From Bacteroidota bacterium (GTDB lineage Bacteria; Bacteroidota; Bacteroidia; Flavobacteriales_D; Crocinitomicaceae), in contig JAHKAT010000059.1 of NCBI GenBank assembly GCA_018825925.1, forward strand, positions 1 through 12,719: a stretch of DNA of 12,719 bases. Direction: 5' to 3'. Positions 6,599-12,719 of the stretch are shown here, piece by piece. Below the pieces are notes generated by a model. It saw nothing but the letters and a program-made list of their open reading frames with translations. It did no database searches and had not been told where the DNA came from. Position numbers and translations under genes: made by a program. The stretch's first letter is position 1. Each line of letters begins with the position of its first letter.

Positions 6599-7372
6599 CT
6601 ACTTCCCAATAAACAAAGGTTTACGTTTTCCCAAAAACGCCTCCGTTCCCTCCTTAAAATCATGCGTTTGTCCTGCTAAGGTTTGAAGATTTTCTTCGAC
6701 TTGAAGTTGTTGAGTGAGGTTGTTCGTGAAGGATTCGTTTAAAGCTTTTTTGGTCAAACCCAGACCTTTGGTAGGCATTTGGGCTAAGGTATTGGCTAAT
6801 TTGGAAACCGATTCTTCGAATGTTTCGTCGGAATAAGCTTTAAAAATCATATTCATGGCTTCGGCGTCTTTGGCCATTACTTTTTCGCCTGTCATCATCA
6901 AGGCAGAAGCTTTTTGCCAACCTATTAAGCGGGGCAACATGAAGGTTCCTCCTGAATCAGGAATCAATCCAATTTTTGAAAAGGCCTGTATGAATACTGC
7001 ACTTTCTTTGGCTAAAACTATATCACACGCCAACGCAATATTCGCGCCTGCACCTGCGGCAACTCCATTCACGGCGGCAATGATGGGTTTTTCGATATTA
7101 CGCAAACGCTCGATGATAGGATTGTAATGGTCTTTGACAATGGATGTCAACTCCGGTCCGTTTGGATCCGTTGCTTCAGCTAAGTCTTGACCAGCACAAA
7201 AGGCCTTTCCTTCGCCCGTGATAACAATACATCGTACCTCATTATTCTGTTGCGCATTGTCCAAACTGCTTTGTAACTCTAAAGCCATCTCTCTATTAAA
7301 GGAATTAAAAACCGCAGGACGATTGAGAGTAATTGTAAGAACTTGATCTTTTAAATTTGTAAGTATTGACAT
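6599..7372 (-). CDS. paaG: Enoyl-CoA hydratase/isomerase family, PaaG-type epoxyphenylacetyl-CoA isomerase
   Basis: In the phenylacetate pathway PaaG isomerises ring-1,2-epoxyphenylacetyl-CoA to the oxepin and also shifts a double bond later in the route. The 257-residue product aligns with E. coli PaaG throughout: LNRPAVFNSFN, ITGEGKAFCAGQDL, VNGVAAGAGA, AFSKIGLIPDSGGT and the tail FKEGTEAFLGKRKPLFIGK. The oxyanion-hole stretches are CAGQDL (59-64) and GAGAN (107-111). Both glutamates that catalyse hydration in true enoyl-CoA hydratases are absent (N111 and a hydrophobic residue 20 positions on). The isomerase aspartate is present (D139 in LIPDSGG), which favours PaaG. The ATG at 7372 is preferred. 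A GTG at 7381 would add three residues and overlap the upstream gene. The ATG follows the regulator's stop by one base, so translational coupling is likely. Confidence 0.9.
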   Translation of the reverse strand: MSILTNLKDQVLTITLNRPAVFNSFNREMALELQSSLDNAQQNNEVRCIVITGEGKAFCAGQDLAEATDPNGPELTSIVKDHYNPIIERLRNIEKPIIAAVNGVAAGAGANIALACDIVLAKESAVFIQAFSKIGLIPDSGGTFMLPRLIGWQKASALMMTGEKVMAKDAEAMNMIFKAYSDETFEESVSKLANTLAQMPTKGLGLTKKALNESFTNNLTQQLQVEENLQTLAGQTHDFKEGTEAFLGKRKPLFIGK

Positions 7373-7373
7373 A

Positions 7374-8387
7374 TTATACACTATATATTTTTTTCATTTC
7401 TTGCACTCGAAGCAGTATACTTTCTCGAAGAATACTTGGCTCTATCACTTCAATTTCCCCTCCATAACTCATTAAGTCACGAATTAATTCTTCTGTAATG
7501 ATGACACTTAAAGTAAATGTACTCCTCTTGTTTCCTTCTTTAATTAATTTTTGTGAAAGGTGAAAAGGTTGGGACTGAATGTATTTTGCAGCAATATTAT
7601 TGGCTTTCAACACTACCTTAAGAGGTTCCGATTCATTTGCTGTAATCCCTACCGAGTGTTGAAAAAACGAGTCTGGATTAAAGTCCTTTGGTTTATCCGA
7701 GACTTTGTCTGAAACAACCACCTCATCCATTCGTTCCAAGGCATAGGTTACCACTTTGTTTTTTTCGCTATCCTGCGAAATTAGGTACCATCGATTTCTA
7801 TATTCTTTCAATAACAAGGGTAAAACGATTCTATTTTTTGGTTTACCAGTAATGTAACTGGTGTAAGTAAATGTCACCAATTGTTGTTCTTGTATTGATT
7901 CTAAAAACAACGTCAAATGTTCATTCCCTGAAGAAGCAACACCCGTTTCGAATTGAATTATTTCCTGGTACTCATCGGCTTTGGAAGAAGTTGCCACATG
8001 TACCCTGTCTACTATTTTGTCAATCGCGTTTCCAAATTGCTTGAAAAGTGCGACCTCCTTAAACTGCATCAAAGTTTTAGTCGCAAATTGTATGGCTTGG
8101 ATATCTTCTTTCGTTAATGGAATTGAATCGATACTATAATCCTCATCTTCATAGAAATAGCCTAAATTAGCTTTGGAATATTTAATCGGTGCATCATGAT
8201 CCATTCTCATAGAAAAAAGATCTTTTTCTATGGTTGAATCACAGATGTTTTCTCCTTCTATACTTCCATATAAAGCTTCTTCACAGGCTTCCCTTAATTT
8301 TCGTTTTGATGGATATGGATTGTATTGATTTCTCAAACATCGGTCTATAATTCTATAACGAATTTGGGCATTTTTAATTTGAGACAT
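7374..8387 (-). CDS. WYL-domain transcriptional regulator
   Basis: A predicted DNA-binding regulator of 337 residues. The N-terminal part (about 1-85) is a winged-helix-like region (IRYRIIDRCLRN, SKRKLREACEEAL, DSTIEKDLFSMR), in which the last stretch looks like a recognition helix. The WYL domain at about 155-225 contains the hallmark NRWYLIS (198-204). A C-terminal WCX-like domain (about 255-335) follows. WYL domains are thought to sense a small ligand or nucleic acid, and relatives control DNA-damage, defence or catabolic genes. No defence genes are nearby. The ATG at 8387 is preferred over a TTG at 8396 that would add MKF. The stop sits one base from the paaG start, and the gene begins about 30 bases after its upstream neighbour, so it is probably in the same transcript. 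Control of the paaG-paaH genes is an inference from that coupling. Confidence 0.88.
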   Translation of the reverse strand: MSQIKNAQIRYRIIDRCLRNQYNPYPSKRKLREACEEALYGSIEGENICDSTIEKDLFSMRMDHDAPIKYSKANLGYFYEDEDYSIDSIPLTKEDIQAIQFATKTLMQFKEVALFKQFGNAIDKIVDRVHVATSSKADEYQEIIQFETGVASSGNEHLTLFLESIQEQQLVTFTYTSYITGKPKNRIVLPLLLKEYRNRWYLISQDSEKNKVVTYALERMDEVVVSDKVSDKPKDFNPDSFFQHSVGITANESEPLKVVLKANNIAAKYIQSQPFHLSQKLIKEGNKRSTFTLSVIITEELIRDLMSYGGEIEVIEPSILRESILLRVQEMKKIYSV

Positions 8388-8417
8388 AAATTTCAAAAAG
8401 GAGTTGAAAAATACGAA

Positions 8418-9059
8418 TTATTTACGAGGCACGTAAATTTTAGCGCCGTGATCTGTTGAAATTTGACCAATAAAACCCTTCCAACCTACTGAAAAAATAA
8501 TGGCCATTGGAAAACCTGGAGTTATTGAAGCGGACAAACGATTTCGATCATTTAATTTGTAATCATATTCCATATCTATACCGCTAATTAAAAACTTGTA
8601 TTGGACAGGACCAAGATGATTCGAATTATATATTCTAAAAAAAGAACTCCCTTTATAATCGGATCCAAATCGAGTCCATGACTGCCTGTATAAAAACACA
8701 GGGCCCAAACCCAAATGATAAGAATGTTTTCCTTTTTCGAAGACAAGTGACCTAAAACCAAGGTGTGAAAAACCAGCCCAACCTCCCGAACAATCTAAAA
8801 ATCCGGCTTGTATGGCTTTTATAGAAAACCGAGGGTTTGACAAAAATCGCTCAACGCCAATAAATGCACCAAAATTCAGAACAAATCTCGCATTTTTATC
8901 CAATCGATAGGGTTGCAAGTAAGCGTAGGAATCTCCAAATGGATGAATAGTCATTCCAAAATACTTTGCAGTAATGGCATACTGAGCCCTAGTTGTTTTA
9001 AAAGAAGTAAAAACAATAAAAAAGAGTATTAAAATATTTCGATTTACTTTGGCAAGCAT
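8418..9059 (-). CDS. Exported beta-rich conserved hypothetical protein
   Basis: A 213-residue protein with an N-terminal signal peptide (NILILFFIVFTSFKTTRAQ, cleavage near residues 25-26). The mature part is rich in alternating aromatic and polar segments: FVLNFGAFIGVERFL, HSYHLGLGPVFLYRQSW, FLISGIDMEYDYKLNDRNRLSASITPGFPMAIIFSVGWKGF. This suggests a small outer-membrane beta-barrel or a periplasmic beta protein. I recognise the AKYFGMTIHPFGDSYAYLQPYRLDK opening as that of a conserved Flavobacteria-type family without a known function. Its start overlaps the end of the upstream lipoprotein gene by 16 bases, so the two are co-translated. The ATG at 9057-9059 is required for the signal peptide. 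Confidence 0.72.
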   Translation of the reverse strand: MLAKVNRNILILFFIVFTSFKTTRAQYAITAKYFGMTIHPFGDSYAYLQPYRLDKNARFVLNFGAFIGVERFLSNPRFSIKAIQAGFLDCSGGWAGFSHLGFRSLVFEKGKHSYHLGLGPVFLYRQSWTRFGSDYKGSSFFRIYNSNHLGPVQYKFLISGIDMEYDYKLNDRNRLSASITPGFPMAIIFSVGWKGFIGQISTDHGAKIYVPRK

Positions 9060-9967
9060 CGAATCAAGCCGTTTAAGATCCCTCGAATCAGCCTATGAAG
9101 CAAGGTGAAACCTTTGGTTTGCTCCACCAGCTTTGGTGAATATTTATAGTACAGTTGAATAAATTTTCTTCCACCTTTACTTTGCGCCAATGTTTCATCT
9201 CTAAATCTGCGCAACTCCATTACTTGTGGATGGTCATAATCTCCGTATGCCATTGTTGCAATATAACAACCACTTGACGATCCAGAGCTGCCAGAACCAC
9301 CCGATCCACCAGAACCATTTGACCCCCCAGAGTTGGAACCACCAGAATTTGATCCGCCAGAATTAGATCCGCCAGAATTGGATCCGCCTGATCCGCCAGA
9401 ATTGGACCCTCCCCCAGTATTCGTGTTGTTATTGTTTTTGTTTGAAAATGACCCCAAAAAAGACAAAATGATCACGGTCACAATAAGTATAAACAAGAGG
9501 ATTAAAAGTAAGAAACCGAGCAGAATCGCACCCAAAACGATAAAAACCGTTCCAATAATTTTGTCTTCATTGGATGTAAATGCCCTAATTTCTTTTACCT
9601 CATCAAATCGAATTTCCACATTTTTAGTCTCACCTCGCGATTCTGGCAATTCTAAATTTGACTCAGGTTTCATATACAAATGAACATCTTTTCGATGTCT
9701 CAAAGTAGACTCCTTGGTTACAGGTCTTTCAACGATTGAATCTTTGGGTGTGAATCGAGCTTTACCAACTATAGAATTATCTACTATTTCTTGGTTTTCA
9801 AGAGTACCAATTTGACCGTCTTTGTGAACAATCACGTTGTATCTTTTTATGTTTTTCTCAAACCGTTTACTTGTGCTTAAATCAGCAGGCTGAAACGTCA
9901 TTTGTTGATACTTAACACAGCCGGTGATTGTAAAAACAACCACAATAATGGGGATTAGATAGCGCAT
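9044..9967 (-). CDS. Lipoprotein with internal membrane segment, Gly/Ser linker and CFI-box-like C-terminal domain
   Basis: A 307-residue protein with four parts. The lipoprotein signal peptide has a lipobox ending ITGC (C17). A small extracytoplasmic domain (about 20-135) carries NVEIRFDEVKEIRAF just before the membrane. A strongly hydrophobic segment lies at 137-171. A Gly/Ser/Asn linker (about 185-233) is built of repeated GGSNS units. The C-terminal domain of about 74 residues begins CYIATMAYGDYDHPQVMELRRFRDETL (C234). That end closely resembles the domain that begins CFIATAAYGS and is called CFI-box-CTERM, found at the ends of many unrelated exported or membrane proteins and suspected to be a sorting or processing tag. 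If the segment at 137-171 spans the membrane, the tag would be on the opposite side from the lipidated end. Function is unknown. It is the first gene of the minus-strand run. Confidence 0.8.
   Translation of the reverse strand: MRYLIPIIVVVFTITGCVKYQQMTFQPADLSTSKRFEKNIKRYNVIVHKDGQIGTLENQEIVDNSIVGKARFTPKDSIVERPVTKESTLRHRKDVHLYMKPESNLELPESRGETKNVEIRFDEVKEIRAFTSNEDKIIGTVFIVLGAILLGFLLLILLFILIVTVIILSFLGSFSNKNNNNTNTGGGSNSGGSGGSNSGGSNSGGSNSGGSNSGGSNGSGGSGGSGSSGSSSGCYIATMAYGDYDHPQVMELRRFRDETLAQSKGGRKFIQLYYKYSPKLVEQTKGFTLLHRLIRGILNGLIRCLPK
9321..9410. repeat. 15-base minisatellite encoding the Gly/Ser/Asn linker
   Basis: Five near-identical copies of GATCCGCCAGAATTN (plus-strand view; GGSNS on the coded strand) lie in tandem at 9321-9335, 9336-9350, 9351-9365, 9366-9380 and 9390-9404. 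A nine-base partial copy (9381-9389) interrupts them. The unit length is a multiple of three, so copy-number changes would alter linker length without shifting the frame. Confidence 0.88.
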
Positions 9968-10016
9968 TATTTTAACTTTTCAATAAGGAAAGGTAGGGAA
10001 ATCATTCTGAATTTAT

Positions 10017-10024
10017 CAAAAATA
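10017..10024 (-). promoter_or_regulatory. Candidate -7 box for the lipoprotein-led gene run
   Basis: TATTTTTG on the minus strand fits the Bacteroidota -7 consensus TAnnTTTG and would start transcription about 40 bases before the ATG at 9967. No good TTTG -33 box sits at the expected spacing, so this is weak. Confidence 0.25.
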
Positions 10025-10062
10025 TTTGAAAATATAGTAGTAAAGATTTCGTTCAAGAAAAC

Positions 10063-10078
10063 AGTCTATCATCAGACT
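10063..10078 (-). terminator. Possible weak terminator hairpin after the 476-residue protein gene
   Basis: On the minus strand AGTCT-GATGAT-AGACT (five-base-pair stem, six-base loop) is followed by GTTTTCTT. It lies about 64 bases past the stop at 10142. The stem is short and the T-run interrupted. The rest of the gap 9968-10141 is AT-rich with nothing else recognisable. Confidence 0.25.
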
Positions 10079-10141
10079 TTGTAATAAAATGGCGCTTTTT
10101 AAAACAGAATATCTAAACAGTTTACATCTAAAAAAATCAAA

Positions 10142-11572
10142 TTATTTTTGAACAGAAATTCTTTCAACTTCTTGTTTATAACCAAACAATTCGAATTTTT
10201 TGATTGCCTCTGCCACTTCTTCAGGCACATCTTCAACCCATGAATTGGCACCTGCTCGAATTTTTGACAACACATCGTCAGATAGTATGTGCAAAAATCT
10301 TTGGTCGTATCCTTCAATAGCAGCCATTTTATTGTTGTCCTTCATGAATTGAAGTAATCCATTTAAGTGCTTCGGAATACGAATGTTCTCTAATTCATAC
10401 AATTCACCGTTCTCTACATTAATGGCAGGGTAGACAAAAAGCTTGACGTTATGACCAAAACCTCTACCAAAAGCTTCTAACAATCCTCCTGGTAAATTAT
10501 CGTAATATCTTTCATCAAAAATCGTGTGCAAATTATAAACCCCTACAATCACACCCATTAATTTTCCACGTGCGATTCCTCCCAAATAATCCACCATTTT
10601 GTAGTGTTTTAAATAGTTGGAAATCATTACTGTGTAACCTAATGAACCTAATAACTCTGCTCTGTCAACAAAATCTTTATCAGAAATTTTTCCATCAGCT
10701 GTTAAATCCTTTAGAGTGAGTTCAAAAATCACCGAAACCGATTCCTCTTTCACTCCCTCTTCCTGTAAAAACTGGCGTTTACCAGTTTCTATCATATCTA
10801 TATGTACTTTAGTCACTGGTCTAAATCGACCTCGCACCAATAAAATATTTCTTTTATACAAAGCTGAGGTAGGCTGTAAAACGCTACCGTTCAAATCGAA
10901 CATAGTAGCATCAGTCATCCCTCTTTTAACGAGGTTAAGAGCCAAAATTCGATTGTCAGCACTCTCAAAGTCTGGTCCAGAAACACGTAGCATATCTATT
11001 TCCACACGTTCACGAGGTAAACGATGCAACAAACTTTGGATAAACAAATCCATGTCTTTATTTTGGAAATAACAAGCGTGAATCAAGTTAACACCCAATA
11101 TACCTAAGGCCTCTTGTTGCGCTTTATTTGAATTATCATGCATTTTCACATGCAAAATAACGTCATTGGTCGGCCCTTCTATTTCTAACTGAAATCGAAT
11201 TCCAACCCAACCTTGACCCTGATTTGTTTTGTGATAATTCAGCGATTCAACGGTATTGCAAAAACTAAAGAATCGAGCTTCCTCATATTTTTCAGGCAAA
11301 CGCATTTTCATTGTATTGAATTCCGTTTCAAGCATGGTGCTTAAACGCTCTTCACAAACATATCGAGAAGACTCCCCATACAATGAATCGGAAACCTTCA
11401 TGTCATAAGCCGATTGAGAAAAAGCTATTGTACCCGAACTTCCTCCAGCTTTAAAAAAGTTAGAGGCTACTTCTTGCCCCGCACCAATTTCCGCAAAACA
11501 TCCATAAATGTCTGACGTCAAATTGATTTTAAGCGCTTTCTCTTCTGTGGTTAACCTTCTTTCTTCGAACAT
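10142..11572 (-). CDS. Conserved Bacteroidota protein of unknown function (476 residues)
   Basis: I recognise this as a strongly conserved family of about 480 residues in Bacteroidota. Database names for it (for example nicotinate-nucleotide adenylyltransferase or TonB-dependent receptor) look like annotation errors: there is no signal peptide, beta-barrel pattern or nucleotidyltransferase motif. Distinctive stretches are ALKINLTSDIYGCFAEIGAGQEV (13-35), the glycine-rich KAGGSSGTIA (41-50), and RGRFRPVTKVHIDM with a later DRAELLGSLGYTVMISN in the central to C-terminal half. A C-terminal stretch reads NLPGGLLEAFGRGFG. No membrane segments are seen, so it is likely cytosolic. The ATG at 11572 places the conserved TTEEKALKINL close to the N-terminus. 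It is transcribed away from the helicase gene across 223 bases and stands alone. I propose no biochemical function. Confidence 0.8.
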   Translation of the reverse strand: MFEERRLTTEEKALKINLTSDIYGCFAEIGAGQEVASNFFKAGGSSGTIAFSQSAYDMKVSDSLYGESSRYVCEERLSTMLETEFNTMKMRLPEKYEEARFFSFCNTVESLNYHKTNQGQGWVGIRFQLEIEGPTNDVILHVKMHDNSNKAQQEALGILGVNLIHACYFQNKDMDLFIQSLLHRLPRERVEIDMLRVSGPDFESADNRILALNLVKRGMTDATMFDLNGSVLQPTSALYKRNILLVRGRFRPVTKVHIDMIETGKRQFLQEEGVKEESVSVIFELTLKDLTADGKISDKDFVDRAELLGSLGYTVMISNYLKHYKMVDYLGGIARGKLMGVIVGVYNLHTIFDERYYDNLPGGLLEAFGRGFGHNVKLFVYPAINVENGELYELENIRIPKHLNGLLQFMKDNNKMAAIEGYDQRFLHILSDDVLSKIRAGANSWVEDVPEEVAEAIKKFELFGYKQEVERISVQK

Positions 11573-11649
11573 GATCTATTTCCAACTACACTATAACTGT
11601 ATAAACGTATTTTTTTAACTAATCGTTTAATATAAGGTATATTTTGTTG

Positions 11650-11657
11650 CAAATTTA
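11650..11657 (-). promoter_or_regulatory. Candidate -7 box for the 476-residue protein gene
   Basis: TAAATTTG on the minus strand matches TAnnTTTG exactly and lies about 78 bases before the ATG at 11572. No clear -33 TTTG is found at 19-20 bases, so support is weak. Confidence 0.3.
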
Positions 11658-11702
11658 GAATAAAATATACTCATCTGCACTAGATGTCCATCAGTATTTC
11701 TC

Positions 11703-11710
11703 TACTTTTG
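11703..11710 (+). promoter_or_regulatory. Candidate -7 box for the UvrD-like helicase gene
   Basis: TACTTTTG on the plus strand matches TAnnTTTG and lies about 85 bases before the ATG at 11796. The -33 position has no good TTTG. Together with the minus-strand box at 11650-11657 it would make the 11573-11795 gap a divergent promoter region. Confidence 0.3.
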
Positions 11711-11795
11711 GCCATTATAGCTAAGATTTTGAATATTTCTGGTCATACATAACAATTTCACACTTTTTTTTGAATTCTTTTCCTAAATTTATTTA

Positions 11796-12719
11796 ATGAT
11801 TGAGAAAGCTTTAAAACCACTACAAGTAGTTAGCGCGTCGGCAGGAAGCGGAAAAACGTATAACTTAGTTTATCAATACATTTTACTTCTATTCAATAGT
11901 CCACAAAAGGACGCTTTTTCTAAAATTGTGGCTATGACTTTTACAAACAAAGCCGCTTTAGAAATGAAAACAAGAGTGATTGGAGCTCTTGAAGTACTTG
12001 CTTTTCCAGAAAACTTCGCTCCATCTGATAGAAAATACGAAGCGCCTTTACAGGCTGAACTAAAACTTTCCAAGGAAGTTATACATGCACGTGCCAAGGT
12101 GATTTTAAAATCTATTCTGCATAGGTATGAGGATTTCATGTTGCTCACTATCGATAAGTTCAACTTAAAATTACTTCGTAGCTTTTCAAGAGATCTTGAT
12201 ATAGCCGGAGATTTTGAGGTGGTTATCGACGCAAAATTATTACTTCAAAAGGTGTTGGATCAAATTCTTAGTGAAATTGGCACTAAAGATCACGATACCT
12301 TGACAAAACTGGCCTTAAGTTTTGCTGAAAGTCAAGTCTCCGAAGACAATTCATGGAATATACAGAGCAGTATAAAAAATGTGATTTATGGTCTAATTAA
12401 AGAGAAAAATGTCGATTTAGTTCAGCTGCTGCGCGAAAAAGAATATGGCTTTTTAAGATACGCCCAACTTAAAAATGAAATTGAACAACTTAAAAAACCT
12501 ATTCTGGAAATCGCAAAAGAACTAGATGAATATTTGAAAAACCAATCAAAAGACGACTTTACGCAACGTATATCGGGTAAATCTGTTAGCTGGAATGGTT
12601 TGAAAAATGCCGTGAAAAAACCATTCTTACTAAGAGGTGCGTTTAGCTCAGCTGTCATCAATCATGTAAATACCGGAAATAAGACTATTCAGCCTATTCC
12701 AGAGCTGTGCAGTTTAGTA
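11796..12719 (+). CDS. UvrD/RecB-like (AddA-type) helicase, 5' part cut by the window end
   Basis: An open frame of 308 codons runs from the ATG at 11796 off the right edge without a stop. The N-terminus is a superfamily 1 helicase ATP-binding domain. Walker A is SASAGSGKTYNL (13-24, with K20 and T21 in ASAGSGKT). Motif Ia is AMTFTNKAALEMKTR (46-60), followed later by LLTIDKFNLKLLRSFSRD. The opening LQVVSASAGSGKT with a TFTNKAA box is typical of the large Bacteroidota exonuclease V/AddA-like helicases of about 1,000 residues or more, which process double-strand breaks, usually with a partner PD-(D/E)XK nuclease. Helicase motifs III-VI and any nuclease domain would lie beyond the window, so AddA and RecB cannot be told apart here. 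Truncation is due to the window edge, with no sign of a broken gene. Confidence 0.9.
   Translation, partial: MIEKALKPLQVVSASAGSGKTYNLVYQYILLLFNSPQKDAFSKIVAMTFTNKAALEMKTRVIGALEVLAFPENFAPSDRKYEAPLQAELKLSKEVIHARAKVILKSILHRYEDFMLLTIDKFNLKLLRSFSRDLDIAGDFEVVIDAKLLLQKVLDQILSEIGTKDHDTLTKLALSFAESQVSEDNSWNIQSSIKNVIYGLIKEKNVDLVQLLREKEYGFLRYAQLKNEIEQLKKPILEIAKELDEYLKNQSKDDFTQRISGKSVSWNGLKNAVKKPFLLRGAFSSAVINHVNTGNKTIQPIPELCSLV

Noticed and set aside
9333..9683. Proline-rich plus-strand ORF with DPPELDPP repeats
   Set aside because: It is the antisense reading of the Gly/Ser/Asn linker minisatellite of the lipoprotein gene.
4867..9967. Defence island reading (Fic, WYL regulator and IVS-type protein near each other)
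   Set aside because: No restriction, CBASS, retron, nuclease or toxin-antitoxin effector genes are present, and the Fic gene is separated by a terminator. The context is metabolic and envelope genes.
10099..10317. 72-residue minus-strand ORF
   Set aside because: It lies in another frame of the same strand, within and beyond the end of the 476-residue gene, has no conserved features, and would overlap real coding sequence.
11873..12661. Minus-strand ORFs opposite the helicase fragment
   Set aside because: The plus strand carries an uninterrupted helicase reading frame with Walker A and motif Ia; these are shadows.

Overview
The window looks like a chromosomal stretch from a member of the Bacteroidota, most likely Flavobacteriales or a close relative. 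The reasons are low G+C with AT-rich gaps, several export signals ending in an 'AQ'-type cleavage site, an ECF sigma factor overlapping a single-pass TPR protein, a glycine-periodic surface repeat protein ending in a 'GLWNVNQKRKLPFVNWNF' tail, a CFI-box-like C-terminal domain, and a conserved roughly 480-residue protein I know only from this phylum. No rRNA, tRNA, CRISPR array, transposase or phage gene was seen.

Layout. pfkA (6-phosphofructokinase) lies on the minus strand at the left end. Diverging from it across an 86-base gap is a two-gene plus-strand unit: an ECF sigma factor with a TTG start, and a membrane-anchored TPR protein overlapping it by 14 bases. A 123-base segment bounded by imperfect inverted repeats follows (2801-2923). 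Next, on the minus strand, come a secreted glycine-repeat protein and a self-inhibited class II Fic protein with a small C-terminal DNA-binding-like tail.

From 9967 down to 4867 there is a six-gene minus-strand run: a lipoprotein with a Gly/Ser linker and CFI-box-like tail, an exported beta-rich protein overlapping it by 16 bases, a WYL-domain regulator, paaG (one base after the regulator's stop), a four-helix-bundle (23S rRNA IVS-type) gene, and paaH. A clear Rho-independent terminator for the minus strand sits after paaH (4828-4850). PaaG and PaaH are successive steps of the phenylacetyl-CoA ring-opening and beta-oxidation route. The PaaG homologue lacks both hydratase glutamates and keeps the isomerase aspartate, which fits this role. 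The rest of the paa pathway is not in the window. A conserved protein of unknown function (minus) and the 5' 308 codons of a RecB/AddA-like UvrD helicase (plus, cut by the window edge) diverge at the right end.

The most interesting feature is the four-helix-bundle gene between paaG and paaH. It is flanked by arrays of a GAGTCAGGA-type motif in opposite orientation. In a paaG-paaH transcript, perfect 16-base arms could pair and enclose the gene. This is the architecture of intervening sequences in 23S rRNA genes, but here it sits inside an mRNA-coding operon. That it behaves as an IVS-like mobile or processed element is inference.
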